Position numbers and translations under genes: made by a program
NCBI RefSeq assembly: GCF_032190615.1
Contig: NZ_JAVLAT010000002.1
Coordinates: forward strand, 1,044,001 to 1,108,000
Source: Brucella pseudogrignonensis
Lineage (GTDB): Bacteria > Pseudomonadota > Alphaproteobacteria > Rhizobiales > Rhizobiaceae
Length of the DNA: 64,000 nucleotides
Reading direction: 5' to 3'
Notes under the pieces: model-generated
What the model was told of the DNA's origin: nothing
What the model saw: the letters and a program-made list of their open reading frames with translations, nothing else
Database searches by the model: none
In this document: in pieces, positions 17,352 to 27,604 of the stretch
How the letters are laid out: every line of letters begins with the position of its first letter
Position numbering within the stretch: the stretch's first letter is position 1

Positions 17352-20300
17352 TCACCCGATTGCCATCAGGCTGGCATTGCCGCCTGCAGCCGTTGTGTTG
17401 ATGGAGGTCGAAACCTCTTCAAGCAACCAGCTCAGGCAATAGCAATCAGCGCTCTCGGCCAGCTGCGCCGAAGTTGCTGCCTGTGTCAGCACGAGCGGGC
17501 CCGGAAGAGCTGCCAGCTTCTTGTTGATGTCGATCAGGCGTTCGCTCTCTCCTTCAACAAGCGCACCGGCGAAAGGTGTGTCTGCCTGCCAGTCCTTTGT
17601 CCAGACAACACGCGCAGCGACGCTTGAAGGCAAGTCCTTCAGAACATTACGCAAGCCTGAAGCCTCGTCGATGACCGCTTCGTTGCCAGTGGCCAGTGCC
17701 GCTGTCAGCTGACGATAGAGACCGGTTTCAGTTTGTGGAACCAGAAGAATGCGACCCCGCGCATGAAGCGCATAGAGGTTGCGTTCGCCAACGGGACCCG
17801 GAAGCTCGATATTCAGACCAAGTGCAGAAGCACTGCCGGTTTCACGAGCGGCCTGCGCCAGTTCGTTCATGCCGCGATTGCCAAGCCACTTTGCGAAATC
17901 ATTGAGCGCGGCATCGGTGTGAACCGAAGCCATACGCGGCGGAATTGGCGCTGTTTCAACAAGGCGACCAAGATAGAGCGGACCGCCAGCCTTCGGGCCC
18001 GTGCCGGACAGACCACGGCCACCGAAAGGCTGGACGCCCACAATCGCACCGATAACGTTGCGATTGATATAGACGTTGCCAACGCGGATGCGATCAGCAA
18101 CGTGAGCAATCGTTTCATCAAGACGCGTATGAAGACCAAAAGTCAGGCCATAGCCGGTTGCGTTGATGTCATCGATGAGGCTGTCCATGTCGTTACGCTT
18201 GTAGCGTACAACATGCAGAACCGGACCAAACACTTCACGCTTCAGATCGCGCAGACTGTCGATCTCGACGATGGTTGGCGCAACGAAAGTGCCCTTCCCG
18301 GTTTCAGGTCCAAGCGGAAGCTGTTCCACCTTACGACCCATATCGCGCATCGTCTGAACGTGCTTTTCGATGATGTCCTTGGCTTCCGCCGTGATAACAG
18401 CGCCAATATCAACTTTCAGCTTGTCGGTGCGGCCAATCGACAGTTCCTTGAGCGCACCCTTAAGCATAGTCAGGATGCGATCAGCAACATCTTCCTGCAG
18501 GCAAAGAACGCGCAGAGCCGAACAACGCTGACCGGCGCTGTCAAAAGCCGAACCGATCACGTCGAACACGACCTGTTCGGCAAGAGCGGACGAATCTACC
18601 ATCATGGCGTTCTGGCCGCCGGTTTCAGCAATCAGCGGGATCGGCTTGCCATTTGGCAGCAGACGTGACGCAAGCTGCGCCTGAATAAGACGTGCAACTT
18701 CCGTCGAGCCGGTGAACATTACACCACAGGTTTCTTGTGCTGCGACAAGAGCTGCACCAATGCGGCCATCGCCCGGCAGAAGCTGCAATGCGTCCGCAGG
18801 AATGCCAGCTTCATGCAGAATACGAACGCCCTGCGCTGCAATGAGCGGGGTTTCTTCAGCAGGCTTTGCCAGAACCGGATTGCCTGCAACAAGAGCTGCT
18901 GCAATCTGACCGGTGAAAATCGCCAGCGGGAAGTTCCACGGGCTGATACAGACAATCGGACCAAGCGGCTTGTGCGCAACACCCAGCGTGCGGCGGGTCT
19001 GTTCGGCATAATAGCGCAGGAAGTCGATGGCTTCACGCACTTCTGCAATCGCGTTTGGCATAGACTTGCCAGCTTCACGCATGATGAGACCGAGAAGCTC
19101 TGCCATTTCACGCTGCATGATATTGGCAGCGCGATCAAGGCAAGCTGCACGATCAGCAGGCGAAATTTTTGACCAGCTTGCTACAGCCTTTTGAGCTGCG
19201 TTCATCGCGCTTGCAACATCGTCGGCGGCGATTTCCGTAACCGTACCCACGACATCGGAATGATCGCCAGGGTTCAGAACCGGGCGGCTTTCACCCTTAA
19301 TCTTGACGCCAGCAATCTGCGGATCCGCAGTCCAGGCGCGCGAAGCAGTCGCCTTGAGCGTTTCGCTCAGTTCTGCCAGCTGCTCTTCATTGGAAAGGTC
19401 GAAACCTGCCGAGTTTTTACGAATGCCATATAAATCTTCAGGCAAGCTGATCTGGTCGTGACGTGCACCGACAACGGCCATCGAACGAACGACTTCCGCA
19501 GGATCGGCAATCAGCTCATCAACCGACACGCTCTTGTCGCCAATGCGATTGACGAAGGAAGAGTTCGCACCGTTTTCGAGCAGACGACGCACCAGATAGG
19601 CCAGCAGCGTTTCATGCGTACCAACCGGCGCATAAATGCGAGCTGGACGACCTAGCTTCGATGCACCGACAACTTCGTCATAAAGCGGCTCGCCCATGCC
19701 ATGCAGGCACTGGAATTCATAAGAGCCCGTTTTGAAGTCCGGGCCTGCCAGATGATAGATCGTGGCAAGCGTCTGCGCATTATGCGTTGCAAACTGCGGG
19801 AAGATCACATCACGGGCGGCAAGCAATTTGCGGGCGCAAGCAATGTAGGAAACGTCAGTATGAACCTTGCGGGTGTAGACCGGGAAATCTTCAAGGCCAT
19901 CAACCTGCGCGCGCTTGATTTCGGCATCCCAGTAAGCGCCCTTGACGAGACGAACCATGACGCGACGATTGTTGCGGCGGGCAAGATCGATAATGAAATC
20001 AAGTACAAACGGGCATCGCTTGCCATAGGCCTGCACCACGAAGCCGATGCCTTCCCAATCAGCCAGATCAGGATCTTCAATCAAGCTCTGCAGAAGATCG
20101 AGCGAAAGCTCAAGACGGTCTGCTTCTTCAGCATCAATGTTGAGGCCAATATTGTACTTCTTGGAAAGGGCTGCGAGCGCCTTCACCTTTGGCAGAAGTT
20201 CGCCCATCACGCGTTCGCTCTGTGCGCGAACATAACGCGGATGCAGCGCCGAAAGCTTGATCGAAATGCCGGGACCATCATAAATGCCGCGGCCAGCGGA

Positions 20301-21035
20301 AGCGCGACCGATCGCATGGATCGCAGTCTCGTAATCCTTGTAATACCGTTCTGCGTCGGCAGCAGTCGTGGCTGCTTCACCGAGCATGTCGTAGGAATAA
20401 CGGAATCCGCGCTCTTCAAGCGATTTTGCGCGCTTCAGTGCTTCATCGATAGTTTCGCCGGTGACGAACTGCTCACCCATCATGCGCATGGCCATATCCA
20501 CGCCGCGGCGGATGACCGGCTCACCACAACGGGCAATCAGGCGCGTAAGCGCTGCCGAAAGACCGCTGTCATTGACGGTGTTGGTGAGCTTGCCGGTGAC
20601 AACAAGACCCCAGGTTGCAGCATTAACGAATAGCGAACGACCGCCCCCAACATGCGACTTCCAATCGCCATTGGAAATCTTGTCGCGGATCAGCGCATCA
20701 CGCGTTGCCATATCCGGAATGCGTAGCAGAGCTTCGGCAAGGCACATCAGTGCCACGCCTTCCTGGCTCGACAGCGAATATTCATGCACCAGACCTTCAA
20801 CACCTGTTCCCTTGTGCTTGGCACGAAGGGCTTCAATCAGCTTGCGAGCAGTTTCTCTGATCTGCCTGGTCATTTCTTCAGGCAGGGTTGCCTGCTGAAC
20901 CAGCGCGGTCACGCATTCTGCTTCTGGCCGACGATAGGCATCGGTGATTGCTTTACGCAGCGGTGTCTGCGCGCGGATCGGTGGCGCAAAATTCTGGAAT
21001 ACAGGAGTAGCGTTGGCAGATAGTTTATCAGTCAT
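17352..21035 (-). CDS. putA: Bifunctional proline dehydrogenase / P5C dehydrogenase PutA
   Basis: A 1227-residue enzyme that oxidises proline to glutamate at the inner membrane. Order of domains: PutA helical arm, FAD proline dehydrogenase barrel (ends near residue 560), then an NAD aldehyde dehydrogenase with catalytic Cys near residue 839 (SAGQRCSALR) and Glu in AETGGQNAMM, and a C-terminal extension typical of long PutAs. No ribbon-helix-helix DNA-binding domain is seen at the N-terminus, so it is bifunctional and needs a separate regulator; putR lies divergently. The ATG at 21035 gives the normal N-terminus (MTDKLSANATPV); the frame is open to 21074. Confidence 0.95.
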   Translation of the reverse strand: MTDKLSANATPVFQNFAPPIRAQTPLRKAITDAYRRPEAECVTALVQQATLPEEMTRQIRETARKLIEALRAKHKGTGVEGLVHEYSLSSQEGVALMCLAEALLRIPDMATRDALIRDKISNGDWKSHVGGGRSLFVNAATWGLVVTGKLTNTVNDSGLSAALTRLIARCGEPVIRRGVDMAMRMMGEQFVTGETIDEALKRAKSLEERGFRYSYDMLGEAATTAADAERYYKDYETAIHAIGRASAGRGIYDGPGISIKLSALHPRYVRAQSERVMGELLPKVKALAALSKKYNIGLNIDAEEADRLELSLDLLQSLIEDPDLADWEGIGFVVQAYGKRCPFVLDFIIDLARRNNRRVMVRLVKGAYWDAEIKRAQVDGLEDFPVYTRKVHTDVSYIACARKLLAARDVIFPQFATHNAQTLATIYHLAGPDFKTGSYEFQCLHGMGEPLYDEVVGASKLGRPARIYAPVGTHETLLAYLVRRLLENGANSSFVNRIGDKSVSVDELIADPAEVVRSMAVVGARHDQISLPEDLYGIRKNSAGFDLSNEEQLAELSETLKATASRAWTADPQIAGVKIKGESRPVLNPGDHSDVVGTVTEIAADDVASAMNAAQKAVASWSKISPADRAACLDRAANIMQREMAELLGLIMREAGKSMPNAIAEVREAIDFLRYYAEQTRRTLGVAHKPLGPIVCISPWNFPLAIFTGQIAAALVAGNPVLAKPAEETPLIAAQGVRILHEAGIPADALQLLPGDGRIGAALVAAQETCGVMFTGSTEVARLIQAQLASRLLPNGKPIPLIAETGGQNAMMVDSSALAEQVVFDVIGSAFDSAGQRCSALRVLCLQEDVADRILTMLKGALKELSIGRTDKLKVDIGAVITAEAKDIIEKHVQTMRDMGRKVEQLPLGPETGKGTFVAPTIVEIDSLRDLKREVFGPVLHVVRYKRNDMDSLIDDINATGYGLTFGLHTRLDETIAHVADRIRVGNVYINRNVIGAIVGVQPFGGRGLSGTGPKAGGPLYLGRLVETAPIPPRMASVHTDAALNDFAKWLGNRGMNELAQAARETGSASALGLNIELPGPVGERNLYALHARGRILLVPQTETGLYRQLTAALATGNEAVIDEASGLRNVLKDLPSSVAARVVWTKDWQADTPFAGALVEGESERLIDINKKLAALPGPLVLTQAATSAQLAESADCYCLSWLLEEVSTSINTTAAGGNASLMAIG

Positions 21036-21185
21036 GGTGCAGTGCTCGCAAAAACAGGCTCGGGCCCAGTTCAACTATGCTTTATATGGTTGCACACTAT
21101 CATCAGCACAAATTGCATTCTGCCTTCATTTAATCCATATAAAGACAATTCGATCTTATTAAAGCGACTTCAAAAGGCAGTTTGA

Positions 21186-21680
21186 ATGCGAAAGATAGAC
21201 TCTGTAGACGATCTGGATCAGTTCGATCGCCGCATTCTGGAAGTGCTCAGCGATGATGGTCGCATTGCCATGACCGAGTTGTCAAAAAAGGTCGGCCTTT
21301 CCAAGACACCGTGTCAGGCACGCGTCAAACGATTGGTCGATGAAGGCTATATTATCGGCTTTCGCGCGGCGATTAATCCCGAAAAGCTTGGCCTTGATCA
21401 TATCGCTTTTACGACCGTGAAATTATCGGACACGCGCGAAGCGGCCCTCACCGCCTTTAACGTTGCGGTACGCAAGATACGTGAAGTCGAAGAATGCCAT
21501 ATGATTGCAAGCTCTTTCGACTATCTACTGAAAGTGCGAACGCCCAACATCCGGCGTTACCGCGAGGTGCTGGGCGAAAAAATCTCCAGCCTGCCGAATG
21601 TGGCAAGCACATCAACTTTTGTGGTGATGGAATCTGTCAAAGACAATCGCCCGGTTAGAGTCTATCCGGGCGCACTGTAG
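21186..21680 (+). CDS. putR: Lrp/AsnC-family regulator PutR
   Basis: A 164-residue Lrp/AsnC transcription factor: N-terminal HTH (MTELSKKVGLSKTPCQARVK) and C-terminal RAM ligand domain (HIAFTTVKLSD...VEECHMIASSFDYLLKV). In Agrobacterium and Brucella relatives PutR activates divergent putA in response to proline. Here it starts 150 bp from putA on the opposite strand, with the common control region between them. It ends four bases before the stop of the convergent polyol dehydrogenase gene, with no terminator visible. Confidence 0.92.
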   Translation: MRKIDSVDDLDQFDRRILEVLSDDGRIAMTELSKKVGLSKTPCQARVKRLVDEGYIIGFRAAINPEKLGLDHIAFTTVKLSDTREAALTAFNVAVRKIREVEECHMIASSFDYLLKVRTPNIRRYREVLGEKISSLPNVASTSTFVVMESVKDNRPVRVYPGAL

Positions 21681-21683
21681 GTT

Positions 21684-23168
21684 TTATAGTGGTTGATCTG
21701 CCAGATAGCGCTCAAGTGTTCTGGCCGTCCCATCCTGCCAGATACGCTTAAGTGCCGCCGAGAACGCCTCGATATAGGCTTGATTGGTGGCCAATGCGCC
21801 GAAAATGTGGGTCATTTCGAGCCAGCGTTCCGGTTCGTCTTTGGCAAGTAATGCCTGTTTTAACAGGCGATCCCACGACGGATCATTGGGTTCTATAACT
21901 GCACCGCTATCCGTTGTTCCATAGCAGTAGCGGCACCAGAGAGCGGACACCAGTGCGAGGCCGGTGATCGAACGCCCTTTGGCCAGGCGATCTGAAACGG
22001 TGGGCAGAATAAACTTCGGCTGACGGTTGGAACCGTCAAGGCACAGGCGGCGGATTGTGTCGCCGATCTTTGGATTGGCAAAACGCTTGTCGATAAGCAG
22101 GCGATAGTCTTCCAGAACCGTATTTGGAACGGGTGGCACTTCTGGAATGATTTCTTGCTTGGTGAGCTTTTCCAGATATTGACGGATCAGGGGATGTTCC
22201 ATTGCTTCATGAACAAAATGGATGTCGAGAAGTCCTCCCGGATAGGCAATGGCCGCATGTCCGCCGTTGAGGATACGGATTTTCATTAGTTCATAGGCGT
22301 CGACCTGATCGGAGAAGGTCACACCGACTTTTTGCAGCCGTGGGCGCCCGGTCGGGAATTTATCTTCGACCACCCACTGTTTGAAACCCTCACAGAAGAC
22401 CGGCCAGCCATCTTCAACTTCAAACTCCTTAAGCGCAATATCGCGTTCGCGCGCACCGGTCGCCGGTGTGATGCGATCAACCATTGAATTGGGAAACGCA
22501 ACATTGGCGGCAATCCAATCAGCAAATTTCGGATCACTAAGCTTCGCGAGACCAACGACAGCATCTTCGGTAACATGGCCATTGCCGGGAATATTATCGC
22601 AGGACATGATCGTGAATGGCTCAACTTCGGCTTGCTTGCGTAGTTTCAGCGCCTGCACGATAAGGCCGAAGACAGTATTCGGCTTGTCGGGATGAACGCT
22701 GTCATAGACAATATCCGGATGCGCAGGATCAAAATGCTGGCTTGCCGGATTGATGTAATAACCGCCTTCAGTAATCGTCATCGACACGATGCGGATATCC
22801 GGTGATGTAAGATAGGTTAGCAAGGCCTTCCGGCCCTCATCCGTCGATATAGTCACGTAATCGATCATCGATGCCGTTATACGCGCGATGGAATAATCAG
22901 CTTCCTGCTCGACAACTGTTGTCAGCCAATCCTGAGCTTTCAGCGTGTCGCGCATGGCGTCATCGCTCGCACGTACGCCTGCGCCGACCAAAGCCCAGTC
23001 GTGATCAAGCCCCAGACCAAACAGGTCATCAAGATAAACAGCCTGATGCGCACGATGGAAGTTACCGATGCCAAAATGCACGATTCCGGGCGTCAGCGCC
23101 TCCAGGTCATAACCAGGCTTATCAAGTTTGTTGAAGCTCTTAAGCGTTGCGCGGGACAGCTTGGTCAT
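21684..23168 (-). CDS. Mannitol 2-dehydrogenase-family polyol dehydrogenase
   Basis: A 494-residue NAD-dependent long-chain polyol dehydrogenase. The N-terminal Rossmann segment GIVHFGIGNFHRAHQAVYLDDL and the catalytic lysine motif KIRILNGGHAAIAY identify the mannitol dehydrogenase family (MtlK of rhizobia; fructuronate reductase is a close relative). It probably interconverts D-mannitol and D-fructose. No polyol transporter stands next to it in this window, so the substrate is less certain than the fold. It seems to be a single-gene unit with its promoter in 23169-23260. Confidence 0.88.
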   Translation of the reverse strand: MTKLSRATLKSFNKLDKPGYDLEALTPGIVHFGIGNFHRAHQAVYLDDLFGLGLDHDWALVGAGVRASDDAMRDTLKAQDWLTTVVEQEADYSIARITASMIDYVTISTDEGRKALLTYLTSPDIRIVSMTITEGGYYINPASQHFDPAHPDIVYDSVHPDKPNTVFGLIVQALKLRKQAEVEPFTIMSCDNIPGNGHVTEDAVVGLAKLSDPKFADWIAANVAFPNSMVDRITPATGARERDIALKEFEVEDGWPVFCEGFKQWVVEDKFPTGRPRLQKVGVTFSDQVDAYELMKIRILNGGHAAIAYPGGLLDIHFVHEAMEHPLIRQYLEKLTKQEIIPEVPPVPNTVLEDYRLLIDKRFANPKIGDTIRRLCLDGSNRQPKFILPTVSDRLAKGRSITGLALVSALWCRYCYGTTDSGAVIEPNDPSWDRLLKQALLAKDEPERWLEMTHIFGALATNQAYIEAFSAALKRIWQDGTARTLERYLADQPL

Positions 23169-23263
23169 GACTTACAATCCTCCTCATGAATCCAGACAAC
23201 CCAGCCTATGGTTTGATATTGCAGTGGGCAATATCTCTTTATAAGTATCGTACATACAAATAA

Positions 23264-23288
23264 AAATGGCGGGCAAGGCCCGCCATTT
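23264..23288 (-). terminator. Terminator of the efe operon
   Basis: AAATGGCGGGC and GCCCGCCATTT form an 11-bp stem with a three-base loop; on the minus strand TTTTTA follows. Confidence 0.88.
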
Positions 23289-23306
23289 CGATCAAATTTA
23301 TAGTAC

Positions 23307-24134
23307 TTAGTTCAAGCCAAGCGTGCCACGCAGTGTCGAGAGGTCTTCCGCCAGCGTGTTGATCGCGCCAGCCATAACCTTACGGTCTTCTTCTGTCAGC
23401 TTGTCATACAATTCATAGCCATCGCCCTTCTTGTACTTAACAAGAATGTCGTTGACGGTTTTGAAATTGGCATCCGACTTCTTCAGAAGCTCCGGATTTT
23501 CCTTTTCAATCAGCGGACGGAAGAGTTCGACGATCTTCTGTGAACCATCAACATTAGCCTGGAAATCCCAGATATCCGTGTGGCTGTAACGGTCTTCTTC
23601 ACCGGAAATCTTGGTTGCAGCCACTTCTTCCATAAGCGCTGCTGCACCGCCGACAACCTTTTCAGGCGGGAAGGTCATGTCTTTGATGCGCTTCTGAAGC
23701 TCGACAACATCTGCGTACAGCTTATCAGCATATTTATCGAGACCTTCGGTCGAATTCTGGTCGAACAGACCATATTCGAGGCGATGGAAGCCGGTAAAGT
23801 CGTCTGACTTTTCCGCGTCTTCGTGATCGTCTGCACGGCTATCGATCGATGCGTCAAGATCAGCAAAGAGTTCAGCAATCGGCTCGATTCTTTCATAAGA
23901 AACGCGTGTCGAAGGATAAAGCTCTTTCGCCTTCGCCAGATCACCAGCCTTGATTGCGTCGGTGAAAGCCTTGGTGTCTTTCACGAGAACATCAAGGTTG
24001 TCCTGAACATAGATCTTATAGTCAGCAATTGGCTGAACGAGATCGAGTGGGGAAACTTCAGCTTTTGCAACGCCAAAGCTAAGAGAAAGAGCGACGACAC
24101 AAGCCGACGCGAGCAGTGGCAGACGATATTTCAT
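23307..24134 (-). CDS. efeM: EfeM/EfeO-like periplasmic iron-uptake protein (peptidase M75 domain only)
   Basis: A 275-residue exported protein with signal peptide (cleaved after GVAKA) and one imelysin/M75 helical domain. The putative metal motif HxxE appears as [12 protein letters not shown]. It lacks the cupredoxin domain of EfeO, so it is the short EfeM form. It is last in efeU-efeO-efeB-efeM and likely binds or hands over iron in the periplasm. Having both a full EfeO and an EfeM form in one operon is less common than the three-gene set; it resembles the M75 domain of the upstream EfeO and probably arose by duplication. Confidence 0.88.
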   Translation of the reverse strand: MKYRLPLLASACVVALSLSFGVAKAEVSPLDLVQPIADYKIYVQDNLDVLVKDTKAFTDAIKAGDLAKAKELYPSTRVSYERIEPIAELFADLDASIDSRADDHEDAEKSDDFTGFHRLEYGLFDQNSTEGLDKYADKLYADVVELQKRIKDMTFPPEKVVGGAAALMEEVAATKISGEEDRYSHTDIWDFQANVDGSQKIVELFRPLIEKENPELLKKSDANFKTVNDILVKYKKGDGYELYDKLTEEDRKVMAGAINTLAEDLSTLRGTLGLN

Positions 24135-24161
24135 AGTTACCTCTCCTTGGTGATAAGACCT

Positions 24162-25499
24162 TCACCCACGCGCATTCTGCGGCCCACTCGCCTGCAGGAG
24201 TGCTCGTGCATAAAAGTCATTCTGATCTTTCACGCCGGGTAGCGTGAAGAAATAACCGCCGCCGATTGGCTTGATATACTCTTCCAGAGGCTCGCCATCG
24301 AGGCGCTTCTGAACAGTGATAAAGCCCTTTTCCAGATCGGCCTGATAAGCGATGAACAGCAGTCCCATATCGAGCTGTCCAGCTTTTGTGACACCATTGG
24401 AATAGTTAAACGGACGGCGCAAAATCAGATGTTGCTCGGCATTGGCATCGCGTGGATTGGCCAGCCGAATGTGCGAATCCATTGGCGTGATCTTGCCTTC
24501 CGGATCTTTGGAATAGTCAGGCACATCAGCTTCGGTTTTACCATCGAATGGCGCACCACTGTCTTTGTGACGGCCAAAAATCGTCTGTTGCTCCTGCAAC
24601 GGCGTGCGATCCCAGCGTTCAACAAAATTGCGGATAATACGCACGGCCATGTAACTGCCATTCACAGCCCACTCCGGTTCGCCTCTATCGGGCTGTATCC
24701 AGACAATGCGCTCCATCAAGGCTTTATCTGCTGCATCCGGATTGGCAGAACCATCGCGGAAGCCGAGGAAGTTACGTGCGCTTTCTTTCGCTTTTAGCGA
24801 ATGCGGCGGCTGCACCGGCACAGAGCCTTCCTGCTTCCAACGGATCATCAGCAGGTCTGGCATATTTTTCACGATGTCGCGCAAGGCGTGAATATTGGTA
24901 TCTGCCGTATTCGAACAGAACTGAATGACCAAATCACCGTGGCAGAGATCTTTCTGCAGTGCATCATTGGGAAACGCTGTCATGCGCTGCAATTGCTTCG
25001 GCTTATGCGGCTTTAAGCCAAACCGATCATCGAACAGCGAATTGCCGACGCCAACCGTTATTGTCAGGTTATCTGGCGTCACATGCGGCCCGAGAATGCC
25101 GGAATCCGACGGCGGAAATTTAGGATCAAGTTCAGGCGGCACGCCACCTTTCATAAGGAAGGCTGTCCGCTCCGTGAGGAGCTTGAACATGCGCTCAAGA
25201 TCGGCACGGTCACGCGCCAACACATCAAAAGCTGCGACAAGTCCTGTTGCCGGACGAGGCGTTACAATACCCGGCTGGTGAATACCATAAAATGGCTGCG
25301 CCTCATGCAGCTTGTCGCTCTCAGGCGCATTGGTCACGCTTTCGGACGATAGCGCGTTGTTCGACGAGCGAGCACTGGCTGCCGAAGATCCCAAAACACC
25401 CGCAACACTTGCCGCACCAGCACCGAGCAAAAGTACACGACGCTCTGGCGATATCGGATTGTCTTTTCCATTATCTTTTTTGAAAAATTTCTTTGTCAT
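24162..25499 (-). CDS. efeB: Deferrochelatase/peroxidase EfeB (Dyp-type, Tat-exported)
   Basis: A 445-residue heme-dependent Dyp peroxidase. The N-terminus has a twin-arginine signal (SPERRVLLLGAGAASVAG) with an alanine-rich end. The catalytic Dyp motif is FLGFRDGSANPD and the proximal histidine region DSHIRLANPRD. In the periplasm EfeB is thought to oxidise ferrous iron or release iron from heme for EfeU. The start codon overlaps the efeO stop codon by one base (TAATG), so translation is coupled. Confidence 0.93.
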   Translation of the reverse strand: MTKKFFKKDNGKDNPISPERRVLLLGAGAASVAGVLGSSAASARSSNNALSSESVTNAPESDKLHEAQPFYGIHQPGIVTPRPATGLVAAFDVLARDRADLERMFKLLTERTAFLMKGGVPPELDPKFPPSDSGILGPHVTPDNLTITVGVGNSLFDDRFGLKPHKPKQLQRMTAFPNDALQKDLCHGDLVIQFCSNTADTNIHALRDIVKNMPDLLMIRWKQEGSVPVQPPHSLKAKESARNFLGFRDGSANPDAADKALMERIVWIQPDRGEPEWAVNGSYMAVRIIRNFVERWDRTPLQEQQTIFGRHKDSGAPFDGKTEADVPDYSKDPEGKITPMDSHIRLANPRDANAEQHLILRRPFNYSNGVTKAGQLDMGLLFIAYQADLEKGFITVQKRLDGEPLEEYIKPIGGGYFFTLPGVKDQNDFYARALLQASGPQNARG

Positions 25500-26686
25500 T
25501 AATCCACTCCCAATTGATCGCGGAGTTTTGAAAACTGTTCGGCAAGAGCAGTTGCGCCATCCTTGATTTTCGCCTTCTCGTCAGCAGAAAGTGTGTCATA
25601 TGCCTTGCCATTCTGCGCACTTAGCATCGCCTTCACGGCAGACACCTGAGCATCAATCCCTTCAAATGCCTTGGGATCGACTTTGACAACGATCGGACGC
25701 AATACGTCGGCTGTCTTGGCCGAGCCCTCAACAAGCCCTGCAAATACCTGTAAATCCGTATGTGCGTAACGATCATCGCCTGCGTCAGCAGCGGTGGATG
25801 CAAAGCGGTTGATTGCCGATGCTGTGCCCGCCAGCATGCGATCAGGTGAGATGCGCAACGCGCGAATACGATCTTTCAGGCCAGCCGCGTCCGTCACAAG
25901 CTTGGCTGCAACAGGCTGAAGTCCGTCAAGCGACTTCTGCTCAAACAAACCATATTCAAGGCGATGCAAACCGCCAAATGCTGGATCCTGCTCGCGTTTT
26001 TCAAAGAAATCAGCGCGCGCATTGATTGCCGTATCAAGATCAGAAAGTGCTTCTGAAACCGGAGCAATTCGGGCATAGGCTTCGCGTGCTGGCGCGTAAG
26101 CGACCTGTGCAGCTTCCAGATTACCACTTGATATAGCATCCGAAAGGACGCCGACCGCCTTCTGGAATTCCGCAACTTCTGTTGCAAGATAAATCTGATA
26201 TTCAGCCAATGCGCCAAGGAAAGCGGTCAAAGGCAGCTTGCCTTTTTCAGCTTCACTGGTCGCTGAAGGTGTTACGATTAGTTTGCCGCGTGGGTTGGAA
26301 AGAAGGCCGCATGTAATCTGATACTCGCCCGGCGAAAGCTTGGCTGAAAGTGTCTGCTTGAAGCCCGGTGCGATATTCTCGCGCTCTTCGAGAACCATCA
26401 CGCCGTCGAGAATTTCCCACTCGACCGAGCGGTCAGATTTGTTGACGATTTCAAAAACCGTGCGCCCCGCTGGAACCGTCAGTTCATTTGGATCGCAACT
26501 CTTGGCGTTAATAACAACCTGGACCTTATCGTCACCGTCCGCGTGACGTGATTTATCTGACACCTTGGATGCGTAGTAAAAAGCAGCCCCTGCCGCTAGC
26601 ATCAGCAGAATGGCCAGCACCAACACCGCTCGCACAAGGTTGCGGGAGAATGGTGCAGCAGGTTTTGGGCTTTGCGGCTTAGTCAT
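25499..26686 (-). CDS. efeO: Iron uptake protein EfeO (cupredoxin plus M75 domain)
   Basis: A 395-residue protein with an N-terminal membrane anchor/signal (VLVLAILLMLAAGAAFYY), a cupredoxin-like domain (about residues 50-140, NAKSCDPNELTVPAGRTVFE) and a C-terminal M75/imelysin domain with [10 protein letters not shown]. It binds iron in the periplasm and presents it to EfeU. The order efeU-efeO-efeB matches E. coli efeUOB. Spacing to efeU is 15 bp. No irregularity apart from the extra paralogue downstream. Confidence 0.92.
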   Translation of the reverse strand: MTKPQSPKPAAPFSRNLVRAVLVLAILLMLAAGAAFYYASKVSDKSRHADGDDKVQVVINAKSCDPNELTVPAGRTVFEIVNKSDRSVEWEILDGVMVLEERENIAPGFKQTLSAKLSPGEYQITCGLLSNPRGKLIVTPSATSEAEKGKLPLTAFLGALAEYQIYLATEVAEFQKAVGVLSDAISSGNLEAAQVAYAPAREAYARIAPVSEALSDLDTAINARADFFEKREQDPAFGGLHRLEYGLFEQKSLDGLQPVAAKLVTDAAGLKDRIRALRISPDRMLAGTASAINRFASTAADAGDDRYAHTDLQVFAGLVEGSAKTADVLRPIVVKVDPKAFEGIDAQVSAVKAMLSAQNGKAYDTLSADEKAKIKDGATALAEQFSKLRDQLGVD

Positions 26687-26701
26687 GGAAAATCTCTTCG
26701 A

Positions 26702-27541
26702 TTAAACTGTGTGCTTCGCGGCTGCGCTCTGCGCAGGTGCGGAAGATGGGATCAGGAAAATAATGAGCGCAGGCACAAGGAAGCCGAGATAGGCAACCAC
26801 TTCGCTAACCGTCGGCGTTGCGATATAACCGAAGATACCAGCCAGAACGGAGCCAAGCGTGCTGTCGAGCGGCAGAATTTCGCTTGTATCGAAAATGACC
26901 GTCTGGAAATGATTCCAGATACCGGCTTCATGCAGCGCCATGACAGAATTTGCGAGAATGCCGGCTGCGATAATCAGGATGAAAACACCCGTCCAGCGGA
27001 AGAAGCGGCGCAGATTGAGTTTCAGGCCACCACGATAGATGCCGTAACCAACCAGAGCGGCAAGCAGAACACCGAGCAATGCGCCAAGCGGTGCTGCGCC
27101 ACCTTCGCTCTGCTGAAATGCGGCGAGCAGGAAGAAGACCGACTCAAGCCCCTCACGGGCTACAGCAAAGAATACCATCAGGATGAGGCCAAAACCCTTA
27201 TGCGTTGGTGTTTCAAAAGCCGCATCAATCGAATGATGCAGTTCCGCTTTTATGGAGCGGGCGGCCTTCCGCATCCAGAACACCATGGAAGTCAGCACGA
27301 AAACTGCTATGAGCCCGATAATGGCCTCAAAAAGCTCCTGCGCCTTCTGCGGAAATTCTGCGCTTACGAGCTGGAGAATTGCACCAACTGCCAATGACAT
27401 CGCTAAGGCCAGCAGAACGCCAATCCAGACAACCGGCATCCAGGCGCCGCGCCCAGTCTGATGGAGATAGCTCGCGATAATACCAACAATCAGCGCAGCT
27501 TCCACGCCTTCACGGAACATAATGAGAAATGGCACGAGCAT
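26702..27541 (-). CDS. efeU: Ferrous iron permease EfeU (Ftr1 family)
   Basis: A 279-residue inner-membrane permease with seven hydrophobic segments. The iron-binding REGVE motif opens the protein (MLVPFLIMFREGVEAALIV) and a second one, REGLESVFF, lies in the middle, the two REXXE motifs that define Ftr1/EfeU. The ATG at 27541 matches the E. coli EfeU N-terminus; an upstream start at 27604 would add 21 residues with no family support. First gene of the operon; an Irr-box candidate lies about 260 bp upstream. Confidence 0.92.
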   Translation of the reverse strand: MLVPFLIMFREGVEAALIVGIIASYLHQTGRGAWMPVVWIGVLLALAMSLAVGAILQLVSAEFPQKAQELFEAIIGLIAVFVLTSMVFWMRKAARSIKAELHHSIDAAFETPTHKGFGLILMVFFAVAREGLESVFFLLAAFQQSEGGAAPLGALLGVLLAALVGYGIYRGGLKLNLRRFFRWTGVFILIIAAGILANSVMALHEAGIWNHFQTVIFDTSEILPLDSTLGSVLAGIFGYIATPTVSEVVAYLGFLVPALIIFLIPSSAPAQSAAAKHTV

Positions 27542-27604
27542 TAACAAACAATCCAGTACACTTGAAACCGCCTGAGAAACACTCTCATGCAGTGAGCAGA
27601 ACAT